Shown here in pieces: positions 1 through 9,800 of a stretch of DNA of 64,000 bases. The position numbers and the translations under genes are program-made. This DNA is from Paraburkholderia ginsengisoli NBRC 100965. Lineage in GTDB: Bacteria > Pseudomonadota > Gammaproteobacteria > Burkholderiales > Burkholderiaceae. A model generated the notes under the pieces. The model worked only from the letters and a program-made list of their open reading frames with translations. It made no database searches and was not told where the DNA came from. Where the stretch lies: the NCBI RefSeq assembly GCF_000739735.1, contig NZ_BBJF01000004.1:744001-808000 (forward strand). The letters run 5' to 3'. Each line of letters begins with the position of its first letter. Positions within the stretch are counted from its first letter, which is position 1.

Positions 1-1212
1 CCGGCCTTCGGTCGCATACGGCGGCGTGTCGGGCAAGGTCACGCCGGTCAGCGAGTAGAGGCGCGCCATGCTGTTGCCTTGCAGCCAGAGACGCAGATCG
101 ACCGCCGCGAGATGCGCGGGATCGGTGATCGTGCCGACGAGCCCGACGTGCAGATCGCCCGCCTTCACATCGGCCTGCACCGGGAACGGACGGTTCGCGT
201 CCTGCAGCGCGAGCACGCCGCCGACCTTGCCGCTGCCCGCCACCGGCGTCTTGTTGTAAGTGCCCTTGATGGTCCAGCCGATCGCATACGGCGGGATGTC
301 GCGCTTCGCTGCGGCGTCGGCTGTCGTGTCTGCTTTCGCATCGCTCGCGCCCGAGGCGACGACCGCGCCGCTCGCGCCTTTGCTGGCCGCCTTCGAGCCG
401 CCGGCCATCAGCGCGCCCGACGCGCCTGTCGCCGCCGTCACCCCCGACGCGTTGATATCCGTCGCCGACGCGCCCGAGGCCGCCGCCGCCGAAGCGGCCG
501 CTGCTTCCGACGCCGCCTGCGCATTCGCCTGCGCGGTCAGCTTGCTGGCGCCCGCCTTGCCGATCGCCTGCGCCGACGCGCTGCGCGACGCCGCTTCCTG
601 CTGCTTCATCGCTTCGCCAATCGGAATCGGCTGACCGAGCGTGTCGATGACCATCTGAACGTCGACCTTCTTCTGCTGATCGGACAGCGCAATATTGCCC
701 TTCGCGAACGCGATGTCGTGCAGATCGAGCTTCCATTCGGACGGACCGGTGGAAGCAGGCAATTTGAAAGTCCAGTTGTTGCGGCCGTCGAGCAGACGTT
801 CGAGATCGACCGACGGATTCACGAGGTTGATCGCGGGGATCACGATGTCATGCGCGAGCAGCGGCAGCACCTTGACCTGGAAATCGATTTCGTCGAGCGT
901 GGCGAAGTGCGGCTGTTTGGTCCAGTCGGGATTGCCGACCGTGATGTTAGCGGCCGAAAAGCGCGGCCAGGGCACCCAGCCGCGCCAGCCTGTTTCGCCG
1001 ACCGGATGACGCCAGCCCACCTTCAGATCGCCGTTGATCGCGAAAGGCCGGCCGATCGCCTGCGTGACCTTGTCGTTGACGTAAGGCCGCGCGCGGTTCC
1101 AGTCGAAGGTCAAAATAAAAATGACTAGCGCGACGATCAGGATGACGACAGTCGCCAGCAGCCATGCGATGATTTTTGCGATCCGCCGTCCGACGGTGGT
1201 CGACACTGCCAT
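1..1212 (-). CDS. AsmA family protein (partial, N-terminal part)
   Basis: The frame is open from an ATG at 1212 down to the window edge, so only the first 404 codons are seen. A short positively charged N-terminus is followed by one hydrophobic segment (about residues 12-34), then the start of an AsmA-type domain (FDWNRARPYV, GRPFAINGDL, GWRGWVPWPRF). Family members are inner-membrane-anchored proteins with a large periplasmic part, linked to outer-membrane lipid and protein homeostasis. An Ala/Ser/Gly-rich stretch is encoded around 300-600. It is divergent from the ABC transporter at 1443. The family call is firm; the exact role is inferred only from the family. Confidence 0.8.
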   Translation of the reverse strand, partial: MAVSTTVGRRIAKIIAWLLATVVILIVALVIFILTFDWNRARPYVNDKVTQAIGRPFAINGDLKVGWRHPVGETGWRGWVPWPRFSAANITVGNPDWTKQPHFATLDEIDFQVKVLPLLAHDIVIPAINLVNPSVDLERLLDGRNNWTFKLPASTGPSEWKLDLHDIAFAKGNIALSDQQKKVDVQMVIDTLGQPIPIGEAMKQQEAASRSASAQAIGKAGASKLTAQANAQAASEAAAASAAAASGASATDINASGVTAATGASGALMAGGSKAASKGASGAVVASGASDAKADTTADAAAKRDIPPYAIGWTIKGTYNKTPVAGSGKVGGVLALQDANRPFPVQADVKAGDLHVGLVGTITDPAHLAAVDLRLWLQGNSMARLYSLTGVTLPDTPPYATEGR

Positions 1213-1442
1213 TGAGAAGCTCCGTCATTTTTTCTACATTGCGGACCGAGCAGCAGATCTCGTGCCCGGATGAGCGAAGGCTCGTGCCGTCGTTTTATCA
1301 TGCTGCGCGACGGCACAGCAGATTGGCCGCAGCCGTGCGGTCCGCACGTCATTACGGCGTCGCTTTTTCATTGCTTCAGTGCTGCAACGCTTCAGGCTTC
1401 ACTGCTTCGCCATAACGACACAACCCCACTACGATCCGACTC

Positions 1443-2156
1443 ATGACCGATGCTCCCCTCGTCCTCGCCGACGGCATCATGCGGCGCGATGCACTGCGCG
1501 GCCAGACGCTGTTGCAGCCGACTACCTTCGCACTGCATGCCGGCGACCGCGTCGCGATCACCGGCGCGTCCGGCTCCGGCAAGAGCGTGTTCCTGCGCGC
1601 GCTCGCGCTCCTCGACCCGCTCGATGCAGGGCGCATCATGTGGCACGGCGCAACGGTCGAGCGCGGCGCGATTCCGCGTTACCGGCGCAATGTCGCGTAT
1701 CTGCGGCAGCGACCCGCGCTGCTCGACGGCACCGTCGAAGACAACCTGCGCTACCCGTTCGAACTGCGTACCTATCGCGACGTACGCTTCGATCGTGCGC
1801 GGGCGGCCAGCCTCGCCGCTCAGGCCGGCCGCGCGGGAGACTTTCTCGACCAGCGCGCGAGCGAGCTGTCCGGCGGCGAAGCACAGATCACGGCACTGAT
1901 CCGCGTGCTGCAACTGGCGCCCGAAGTGCTGCTGCTCGACGAACCCACCGCGTCGCTCGACCCGGACTCGTCGCATGCGATCGAGGGCCTCGTGCGCGCG
2001 TGGTTCGACGCCGATCCGCAGCGCCACGCGTCGATCTGGGTGTCGCACGATCCAGCGCAAGCCGCGCGCATGAGCGAGCGTCATCTGACGATGCGCGCCG
2101 GCACGCTCGACGAAAGCACCGCTGCCACGCCCGCGCATCAGGAGCCCGCCCGATGA
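1443..2156 (+). CDS. fetA: ABC transporter ATP-binding protein, FetA (YbbL)-type
   Basis: This 237-residue protein has a Walker A motif (GASGSGKS), a signature motif (LSGGEAQ), a Walker B motif (LLLDEPTASLD) and an H-loop (VSHD). The partner starting at 2153 is a FetB/UPF0014 permease, and the two genes overlap by ATGA, so they are translationally coupled. In Escherichia coli the FetA-FetB pair is associated with iron export and oxidative-stress resistance. The substrate here is inferred from the family and not shown by the sequence. Confidence 0.85.
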   Translation: MTDAPLVLADGIMRRDALRGQTLLQPTTFALHAGDRVAITGASGSGKSVFLRALALLDPLDAGRIMWHGATVERGAIPRYRRNVAYLRQRPALLDGTVEDNLRYPFELRTYRDVRFDRARAASLAAQAGRAGDFLDQRASELSGGEAQITALIRVLQLAPEVLLLDEPTASLDPDSSHAIEGLVRAWFDADPQRHASIWVSHDPAQAARMSERHLTMRAGTLDESTAATPAHQEPAR

Positions 2157-2959
2157 CATTGCAGAACCTGAGTCTGTGGGACGTCGCGATTGCCGCGCTG
2201 CTGATCGTCGTGAACGGCGCGGTGTCGGTGTTGCTGAAGCTCGATCTCGAACGCAAGCTCGCGTGGGCCGCGCTGCGCACGGTGGTGCAGTTGCTCGCGA
2301 TCGGCTATTTGCTCGGCTGGGTGTTCCGCTACAGCCACTGGTTCGTCGTGCTTCCGTTGATGATCGTGATGACCCTGATCGCCGGCTTCGCGGGCGCGCA
2401 ACGCGGCAGTCGCACCTATGCCGGGCAACGCGCGGACAGCGTGCTGTCGATCTGGGTCAGTTCGTGGCTGGTGGCCGCGGTCGGGTTGTTCGTCGTGATC
2501 CGCATTCATCCGTGGTACGAACCGCAATATGCGATTCCGATTCTCGGGATGATCCTCGGCAATACGCTGACGGGTGTATCGCTCGGCATCGAGCGGATGA
2601 CCGAGGAATTGACGGCGCGGCGCGATCGGGTCGACATGGCGCTCGCGCTCGGTGCGACGCGCTGGGAAGCGGCGCAGGCACCGGCACGCCAGGCGGTACG
2701 CGCGGGCATGATGCCGACCTTGAACCAGATGGCGGTGGTCGGCGTGGTGAGCCTGCCCGGCATGATGACCGGCCAGGTGCTCGCGGGGCAGTCGCCGTTG
2801 CAGGCAGTGCGCTATCAGATCGTCATCATGTTCTTGATCGCGGCGTCGTCGGCACTGGGAACCGTGGGCGCGGTGCTGCTGACGTACCGGCGGCTGTTTT
2901 CGGCGGAGCACCGGTTTCTGTCCGCGCGATTGGTGGAGCGGGAAACGGCGCGGCGGTGA
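2153..2959 (+). CDS. fetB: ABC transporter permease, FetB (UPF0014) family
   Basis: The start is the ATG that overlaps the fetA stop codon (ATGA); in-frame sequence further upstream is only read-through of the fetA region. The 268-residue product has about six or seven hydrophobic segments. It carries the family's conserved central block (GMILGNTLTGVSLGIER) and the loop with ALALGATRWEA, then GMMPTLNQM and a VSLPGMMTGQ motif. It should form the membrane part of the exporter with the preceding ATPase. The length is normal for the family. Confidence 0.87.
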   Translation: MTLQNLSLWDVAIAALLIVVNGAVSVLLKLDLERKLAWAALRTVVQLLAIGYLLGWVFRYSHWFVVLPLMIVMTLIAGFAGAQRGSRTYAGQRADSVLSIWVSSWLVAAVGLFVVIRIHPWYEPQYAIPILGMILGNTLTGVSLGIERMTEELTARRDRVDMALALGATRWEAAQAPARQAVRAGMMPTLNQMAVVGVVSLPGMMTGQVLAGQSPLQAVRYQIVIMFLIAASSALGTVGAVLLTYRRLFSAEHRFLSARLVERETARR

Positions 2960-3031
2960 GGTGGAGCTGGGGGGCTCGCTGAAGACATCGCCGCAAAGCA
3001 TGGCGCGCCGCCACCTCCCCCTCCCACAACG

Positions 3032-3595
3032 TCAACGCTTTGCGCTGACCGCCACCTCGGTGCCGTCGCTGAGCGTGAGCGTCTTCGTGCTGCCGTTGAC
3101 CGGCATCGTAAAACGCAGAATCTGGCTCACGCGTACATCGTTCGGACACTTGAGCGTTTTGCCGCCGCTCGTCACGGTCTTCACACCGTGCGGCGTCTGC
3201 GCCTGGAAGCTCATCTGCACGCTCGCGGTGCCGTCGCCGGCGACCACCGGCGCAAAGCGGATCTGCGTCTGGCGAATCATCGCGCCGTTAGTGTCGACGG
3301 CCAGCGACGCATAGTTCGGACACGCATCCGTGGCGGCCACCGCGCCGCCCGGGGGCACCGTCTTCCACGTGAAGTCGTCGGATTCACCGGAGCGGATCGT
3401 GCGGGTTTCCTGCGAATTGCCGAACTGCTTCGACGTGACGCGCACCGTGTAGCGGATCGGACCGTCGAGCGCGGACTGGGACGTCACCGTGATCGGCGTG
3501 GCCGCGTGAGCCGCCGGCGCGAACATGGCGGGCGCGAACGCGCAGGCGAGAGAAGCGACAACCGAAACGGCGGAGAGTTTGAAGCTGGGGCTCAT
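3032..3595 (-). CDS. Exported hypothetical protein (DUF6013-like)
   Basis: The 187-residue product starts with a clear Sec signal peptide: a basic start, a hydrophobic run and an AHA-A cleavage site near residue 31. The mature part is a single beta-rich domain with two conserved-looking cysteines, in DACPNYAS and LKCPNDV, which may form a disulfide in the periplasm. I recognise it as the kind of small secreted protein common in Burkholderia genomes and often filed under DUF6013; that domain name is from memory. It is convergent with fetB, with 72 bp between the stop codons. No function can be assigned. Confidence 0.7.
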   Translation of the reverse strand: MSPSFKLSAVSVVASLACAFAPAMFAPAAHAATPITVTSQSALDGPIRYTVRVTSKQFGNSQETRTIRSGESDDFTWKTVPPGGAVAATDACPNYASLAVDTNGAMIRQTQIRFAPVVAGDGTASVQMSFQAQTPHGVKTVTSGGKTLKCPNDVRVSQILRFTMPVNGSTKTLTLSDGTEVAVSAKR

Positions 3596-4114
3596 ACTGT
3601 CACCTCGCTGTTGTGCCGCTGCGCGCCCGCTTCAGCGCAACCGACTGTGCCGCACCGTCCGAGCGGGCCGCCCGGCTCCGGCGAGCCGGAGCGCGAGACA
3701 CGCAACTGTTTTCGCATGATGCTCCATCAGTCTAACGCCAAGCGCGACGCTGCGCGTGCCGCGCGAGGTCGGGTGTTAACCCGCTTGCGGGGATGTGTTT
3801 TCTGCGCGTGCGATCGACGATGTGCATGTGATGGTGGCATCGAGACATCTCTAACGTACTGCGGCCGAGGCGGCTTGCGGCATCGCGAGCGATGAAGCCG
3901 CAACGCTCGACGCCGGCTACGAGCAACGCACAACTCGCAGCGCTGACCGGGCCCGAGGCGGCGCAAACCGCGCGCGTGAACACACACGTTCGTTATCACG
4001 ACGCGCTGACGCTAACCCACGCCGCATGCAGCATGCGCGGCCAATGAAAATGGCCGGCGCGCATCGCTGCGGCGCCGGCCATATCGATCCCATCAGAGCA
4101 ATGCGATGCGCGGA
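3596..4114. other. Intergenic region, 519 bp
   Basis: There is no supported gene here. Short frames on both strands have the arginine-rich, low-information composition of shadows in GC-rich DNA. The stretch must contain the promoter of the exported protein ending at 3032. A GC-rich hairpin lies at 3672-3689 (arms CCGGCTC/GAGCCGG) without a U-tract. The terminator of the alcohol dehydrogenase gene is at 4045-4081. Confidence 0.5.
4045..4081 (-). terminator. Rho-independent terminator of the alcohol dehydrogenase gene
   Basis: An 11-bp inverted repeat (ATGGCCGGCGC / GCGCCGGCCAT) with a 10-11 nt loop is followed, on the minus strand, by a short T-run (TTTTC). It sits about 35 bp past the stop codon of the minus-strand gene at 4115-5131. 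Confidence 0.75.
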
Positions 4115-5131
4115 CTAGAAGCCCGTCAGTACCAGCTTGCCGATCGCGCGCCCCGATTCGAGCAATTGATGCGCACGGCGCAGATTCTCCGCGTTGATCG
4201 TGCCGATCGCCTCGCCGACGGTCGTGCGCAACGTGCCCGCATCGATCAGGCGCGCCACCTCGGTCAGCAACTTATGCTGCTCGATCATGTCCGGCGTGCC
4301 GAACATCGAACGCGTGAACATGAACTCCCAATGGAACGCGGCGCTCTTCGCCTTTAACAGTTCGACCGGCACCGGGGCGCTGTTTTCGACGATCGTGCAG
4401 ATGCTGCCCTGCGGCTTGATGATTTGCGCGGCCACGGGAAAATTCTTATCGGTGTCGTTGAACATCAGCACGTAATCCACCTGGTCGATGCCGAGCTTGC
4501 TCAACTGCGCGGGAATGTCGCCGAAGTGATCGATGACGTGATCCGCGCCCAACTCGGTGACCCATCGTGCCGATTCGGGACGCGACGCGGTCGCGATCAC
4601 TTTCAGCTTCGCCAACTGCCTGGCGAGTTGAATGCCGATCGAGCCGACCCCGCCCGCGCCGCCGAAAATCAGCACGGTGCGGCCTTCGTCAGCGCCTTGC
4701 GGCGACACGCCGAGGCGATCGAACAACGCTTCCCACGCAGTGATCGCCGTCAACGGAAAAGCGGCCGCGTGCGTGAAGTCGAGTGACGCCGGCTTGCGCC
4801 CGACGATCCGCTCGTCTACCAGATGGAACTCGCTGTTCGCGCCCGGCCGCGTGATGCTGCCGGCATAGAACACCGGATCGCCGACCTTGAACAGCATAAC
4901 CTCCGGCCCGACCGCCGCGACGGTGCCGGCGGCGTCCCAACCCAGCACGCGCGGCGTCGTTTCGACCGTGTCTTTCGGCGCGCGCACTTTGGTGTCGACC
5001 GGATTGACGGAAATGGCCTCGACCTTCACAAGCAGGTCGCGCCCCGTCGCTTCGGGCTTCGGAATGTCGACGTCGATCAGCGCTTCGGTTTGATCGATCG
5101 GCAAATAGCGGTAGAGACCAACGGCTTTCAT
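4115..5131 (-). CDS. Zinc-type alcohol dehydrogenase / NADPH:quinone oxidoreductase family protein
   Basis: The start at 5131 (MKAVGLYRYL) is chosen because GGAGC lies 5-9 nt upstream and the family begins with this motif; an upstream in-frame extension has no such support. The 338-residue product shows the GroES-like N-domain (VEAISVNPVDTKVR, GWDAAGTVAAVG) and a Rossmann dinucleotide fold (FGGAGGVGSIG). It lacks the catalytic cysteine/histidine zinc set, so it resembles the non-zinc quinone-reductase-like branch (TIGR02817 type). It is divergent from a LysR regulator that may control it. The substrate is unknown. Confidence 0.85.
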   Translation of the reverse strand: MKAVGLYRYLPIDQTEALIDVDIPKPEATGRDLLVKVEAISVNPVDTKVRAPKDTVETTPRVLGWDAAGTVAAVGPEVMLFKVGDPVFYAGSITRPGANSEFHLVDERIVGRKPASLDFTHAAAFPLTAITAWEALFDRLGVSPQGADEGRTVLIFGGAGGVGSIGIQLARQLAKLKVIATASRPESARWVTELGADHVIDHFGDIPAQLSKLGIDQVDYVLMFNDTDKNFPVAAQIIKPQGSICTIVENSAPVPVELLKAKSAAFHWEFMFTRSMFGTPDMIEQHKLLTEVARLIDAGTLRTTVGEAIGTINAENLRRAHQLLESGRAIGKLVLTGF

Positions 5132-5225
5132 AGCGTGCTCCTGTCCTGTTCGTTCAGATGAGTGGCGGACCGGCGGCCCAGGCAGGCGACCTTGTCGATC
5201 CATTGGCGCCATCCTACGACGGTTC

Positions 5226-5280
5226 TTATTCTGCTAAAACCGTCATAATGGCTGAAACATACTTTTGAATTTCAGAATAA
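5226..5280. promoter_or_regulatory. Candidate LysR operator with 8-bp inverted repeat
   Basis: TTATTCTG at 5226-5233 and its exact reverse complement CAGAATAA at 5273-5280 flank 39 bp of relatively AT-rich DNA. They sit in the 148-bp divergent region between the dehydrogenase and the LysR gene, and the right arm abuts the regulator's ATG. LysR-type regulators commonly bind dyad sites in such spacers. The assignment is inference. Confidence 0.4.
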
Positions 5281-6233
5281 TGAATCTTCCTGCCCCGGCC
5301 TTGCGCGGCTCGCCCAGCGAGCGGGAGCGGCTCGATCTGCTCGACGTCGCGCTGTTCGTGCGCGCCGCGCTACTCGCGAACGTGTCCGCAGCCGGCCGCG
5401 AATTCGGGCTGTCGGCGGCCGTCGCGAGCGCGCGGATTGCGCAACTCGAAAGACTGCTCGGCGCGCGCCTGCTGCACCGGACCACCCGCCGCATCAGTCT
5501 CACGCAGGACGGCGAAGTGTTCATGAAACGCGCCGAAGCGCTACTCGATGCGGCCGCCGCCGCGCGCGCGTCGGTGGGCCGCGCGCAGGCCGAGCCGCAA
5601 GGCCGCTTGCGGGTGTCGATGCCGTCCTCGTTTGGGCGTCAGCACGTGTCGCCGGTGATCAGCGAATTTCTGCGCCGCTATCCCGGCGTGAGCGTCGATC
5701 TGCGGCTGACCGATCAACTGGTCGATCTGGTGGATGCGGGGATCGACGTGGCGATCCGCGTCGGCGTGCTGAAGGATTCGTCATTGGTCGCGCGGCGCCT
5801 CGCGGTGAACCGGCGGGTACTGTGCGCGGCGCCCGCCTACCTCGCCGCGCGCGGCACGCCGCATCATCCGTCGGATCTCGCGGAACACGAATGCATGATC
5901 CTGTCGGACCAGCGCGACTGGGCTTTCGTCACGCCCGCCGGGCCGCTTAATGTACGCGTGAGCGGACGCCTCGTCACCGACAACGGCGAGGTGATCCGCG
6001 ACGCGTTGCTGGCGGGCTTCGGCATTGCGCTCAAATCGACGTGGGACGTGGCGCCGTATCTGCGCAGCGGCGACCTGGTGGGCGTGCTCGATGCTTATCC
6101 ATTGGCCGAGAACGTCGCGATCTGGGCGGTGTATCCGAGCCGCGCATTCGTGCCGCCGAAGACGCTCGCGTTCATCGAGTTTCTGGCGGCGCATTTCGGC
6201 GATCCGCCTTATTGGGACGGGGCGTTGGGGTGA
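5280..6233 (+). CDS. LysR family transcriptional regulator
   Basis: The 317-residue product has an N-terminal winged helix-turn-helix (about residues 18-75, LDLLDVALFVRAALLANVSAAGREF, then ARLLHRTTRRISLTQDG), a linker helix, and a C-terminal substrate-binding-like domain (GRLRVSMPSSFG, PGVSVDLRLTDQ, DVAIRVGVL). I used the ATG at 5280; a TTG at 5265 is in frame but has no better ribosome site. It is divergent from the zinc-type alcohol dehydrogenase, the usual arrangement for a LysR regulator and its target. The inducer is unknown. Confidence 0.85.
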   Translation: MNLPAPALRGSPSERERLDLLDVALFVRAALLANVSAAGREFGLSAAVASARIAQLERLLGARLLHRTTRRISLTQDGEVFMKRAEALLDAAAAARASVGRAQAEPQGRLRVSMPSSFGRQHVSPVISEFLRRYPGVSVDLRLTDQLVDLVDAGIDVAIRVGVLKDSSLVARRLAVNRRVLCAAPAYLAARGTPHHPSDLAEHECMILSDQRDWAFVTPAGPLNVRVSGRLVTDNGEVIRDALLAGFGIALKSTWDVAPYLRSGDLVGVLDAYPLAENVAIWAVYPSRAFVPPKTLAFIEFLAAHFGDPPYWDGALG

Positions 6234-6510
6234 GGTGGCGGGACGAGTTGCCAAGGTCTCGCATGATCGCGTGTGACGGCCTGACGGCAAAACTGCCCGT
6301 GCGTTGATCCGGTTATCTCGACGGCGTTCGCGCGGCAGCTTCTCTGAGCGCTAACGAATCGATCCCGCACCCGCCTCGCCGTTCGAACCGATGTCAGCGT
6401 GCCGCATGCGCTTGCGTCTTTTGCCGAGCCTGGCTTCGGGATGGCTGGTAGCAAGCGCTGGCCCGTTTCGCTTCGGCCATCGTGCCAGCGCTTGCCCCGC
6501 ATCTTCACCG

Positions 6511-6810
6511 CTAACCGCGCCGCCCCGCTCCCGTCGGTTCGTCGTCCGAATTGACATCGGTATGCGCATCGTTTTGCGTCTTCTGCTGATACTCGTCGCC
6601 ACCGCGCCGGTCGGTGTCCTTCAACCCGCGCTCCAGATCCCGATGCGCCTGTTTGCCGACATGGCGCGGCGCGTCCTCGTGCTGCGACTCCGGATCCTGA
6701 TCGCTTTCGTGCGGCAGCGGCGCGGCGGCGTCCTGCAGCGAACGCGGCTGTTTGCCCACATCCGGATCGGCTTGCTTGTCGCCGTCCGACGATTGCGGTG
6801 CGGTCTTCAT
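6511..6810 (-). CDS. Small acidic, hydrophilic protein of unknown function next to LigD
   Basis: The start at 6810 is preceded by a strong ribosome site (GAGGAGC, 5 nt spacing). The 99-residue product (MKTAPQSSDGDKQADPDVGK...) is rich in Asp, Glu, Gln, His and Arg with almost no hydrophobic residues, so it is probably disordered. No domain is recognised. It lies 52 bp after the ligD stop codon on the same strand and could be the last gene of a ku-ligD unit. The good ribosome site and non-shadow composition support a real gene; the function is unknown. Confidence 0.6.
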   Translation of the reverse strand: MKTAPQSSDGDKQADPDVGKQPRSLQDAAAPLPHESDQDPESQHEDAPRHVGKQAHRDLERGLKDTDRRGGDEYQQKTQNDAHTDVNSDDEPTGAGRRG

Positions 6811-6862
6811 GATGTGCTCCTCTCGTATTGAATGGTGGTGAGTGGGGTGGGCCGGCAAGCGC

Positions 6863-9800
6863 TCACTGCGCTTCGTCCAGGCGTTTTTTCATTGCGGCGG
6901 TGATGCGCTGACGCGTCTTCGCATAGTCCGCCCACGGATCGCTGCGCAGACTCGCGAGCCGCTCGTGCAGGTTCTCGATGTTCCATTGATCGCCGCTCGT
7001 GGTGGCCGCCACCTCGTCCCACGCGAGCGGCACCGATACGCCCAGGCCAGGCCGTGCGCGTGCGGAGAATGCGGCCACCGTGCTGGACCCGCGATTGTTG
7101 CGCAGGTAGTCGATGAAGATCTTCTGCTTGCGGTTCTGCGCGCCCATTTTGGCGCTGAAGTACTTCGGCAGCATCGTCGCCATATGCTGCGCGACGGCTT
7201 GCGAGAAATTCTTCACCTCGTCCCAGCCGGCCTGCTTCGCGAGCGGCACGACGACATGCAGCCCCTTGCCGCCACTCGTTTTGCAGAACGACTTGAGGCC
7301 GAGTTCTTCGAGCAGCTCGCGCGTGAGTTGCGCGGCTTCGATCATGCGCTCCCAGCCGAGCGCCGCGTCGGGGTCGAGATCGAACACGACGCGATCGGGC
7401 TTTTCGATGTTCGCGGCGACCGCATTCCACGTGTGAAATTCGACCGTGCCCATTTGCGCGGCGCCGACCAGCGCCTCGATCGTCTCGACGGTGATCAGCG
7501 GCGGATGGCCGGGGTCGAGGCCGGGATGCTGCGTAACGTTCGGAATCGACAGCTTCTGGCTGTGCTTCTGGAAGAACAGCTCGCCGCCAATGTCCTCGGG
7601 CGCGCGCACCAGCGACACGGGCCGGTCTTGCAGATGCGGCAGCATCCAGTCGGCGACGGACTCGTAGTACTGCACGAGATCGATCTTGCGAGTGCCGGTG
7701 CTTTTGTCGATGACGCGGTCGGGGTGAGAGATGCGGACGCCGGCGACTTCGGCGGGGGGGGCTGATTTTGTGGTGGTGGTGGTTTTGGTAGCGGGCTTTG
7801 CGGTTGCGGTTTTCGCAGCCGGGGTCTGCGCGGTTGCGGTCTTTGATGCAGCAGTCTTCGAAGCTGTGGTCTTTGAGGCAGTCTTCGAAGCCGTGGTCTT
7901 TGAGGCAGTCTTCGAAGCCGTGGTCTTTGAGCGCGCGGTCTTCGAAGCAGCCACCTCAGAGACAGCAGTCTTTGACGAAGCAGCACCCTTCGCAGACGAT
8001 GCTTTCTCACCCGCACCACTCGCACCACCCTTCGCCCCACCCCGCTTCTTCGGCGCGGCATCGACTCCGCTATCTGTTTGCTCTTGCACGTCGCCTCCCT
8101 GACGAGATGTTTCCTTGACGATCTGACGCGCCGGTTTGTCGTCGCGCAAGCTCACGAACGACGCCTGGCGCACGATGCCCTCCGTCGTCCATTCGGCGAA
8201 GTTGCATTCGGCGACCAGCACCGGGTCCACCCAATGCACCGGCGTGCGGCTGCGCTCGCGCGGCGCGTCGGCAAACGGCATGCGCTTCGTCTCATGCGCA
8301 TCGAGCGCCTGCTTGACCGAGCGCAGCAACGCCGCGTCGAAGCCGGTGCCGACCCGCCCGGCGTAACGCAGGCGCCCTTCGCCGTCGTAGACGCCGAGCA
8401 GCAGCGCACCGAATGCCGCGCGGCTACCGCTCGGCTCCGAATATCCGCCGATCACGAACTCCTGGCGCCGCCGGCACTTCAGCTTGATCCACGTCTGCGA
8501 ACGCCCCGACAGATAGCCGCTGTCGCGCCGCTTGCCAATGATCCCTTCGAGCGCCATGTCGCATGCGCTTCGGAGCAGTTCGTCGGCGCTGAACTCGAAG
8601 TCGTTCGAGAAGCGCAGCACGCTGTCGTCGACCTCGTCCAGCAGCGCGCGGAGGATCGCGCGGCGCTGTTCGAGCGGCACGCCGCGCAAGTCGTAGCCGT
8701 TCAGAAACGGCACGTCGAACAGATAAATGACGATGTCCTGCGGACGGTTCGAATCGAATGCGTTTTGCAGCGCCTGAAAACTCGGCACGCCGTTGTCGTC
8801 GAGCACAACCGCTTCGCCGTCGAGCCATGCGCTGTCGAGTTCGAGTGCGCCGAGCGCCTCGACCTGCTTGCCGAACTTCGCGGTCCAGTCGTTGCCTGCG
8901 CGCGTGAACACCTGAACGCCGCCGTCTTTCGCAGATCGGTCGATGCGCGCGAGTACGCGATATCCGTCGAACTTGATCTCGTACGACCAGTCGTCGCCGG
9001 GGGGCGCGGCGTCGACGAGCGTCGCCAGTTGCGGTTTGAACGCAGCCGGCAGACGCGCCTTGACGGCTCCCTCGATCGACGGCGACGCCGCCAGCTCGCG
9101 CAGCGACTCCGCGGTACGTGTAGAGACGATGTCGGGCCGCTTGGGATCGGCGCCGCCCGACGCTGACTTCGATTTGCCGCTGGCGGTCGCTTTCGCGGCG
9201 GCTGTGGCTGCATTTGAAGCCGCTTTCGCTTTAGGAGACGCGACCGATTCGCTCGCGGCCTTGCGTCCGCGTTTGCTCGATGTGGTGGACGCGGTTTCCG
9301 CTCCGGGCTCATCCTCGCCGCTCGCCGCGGCTTTACGCGCACGCGGACTGACCGCTTTCTGTTCACCTTTGCCTGCCGCCCGTGCTTTCGCCGCCTTTCC
9401 GCTTTTACCCGCCGATGCCCCGCCGCCCATCACACTGCCCGGCAGTTTCTTCAGCACGTCGTACTCGCTCTCGTCGCGCGCCTCGTCATCGCGCTCCTTG
9501 ATCAGCAGCCACTGCTCCTTGTCGCCGCTGCCGCGCATGTGACTGCGCACCAGCGTCCAGCCGCCGCGCAGCTTCTCGCCGTGCAGCCTGAATTTGAGCT
9601 TGCCGGCCGCATAGGTGCGCGCCGCTTCCGCCGCGCCGCCGACCGGTTCCCACGTGCCGCGATCCCACACGATCACGCTGCCCGCGCCGTAATTGCCGGC
9701 AGGAATCTCCCCTTCGAACGAACCGTATTCGACCGGATGATCTTCGACGTGCACCGCGAGCCGCTTCACCGACGGATCGAGGCTCGGCCCCTTCGGCACC

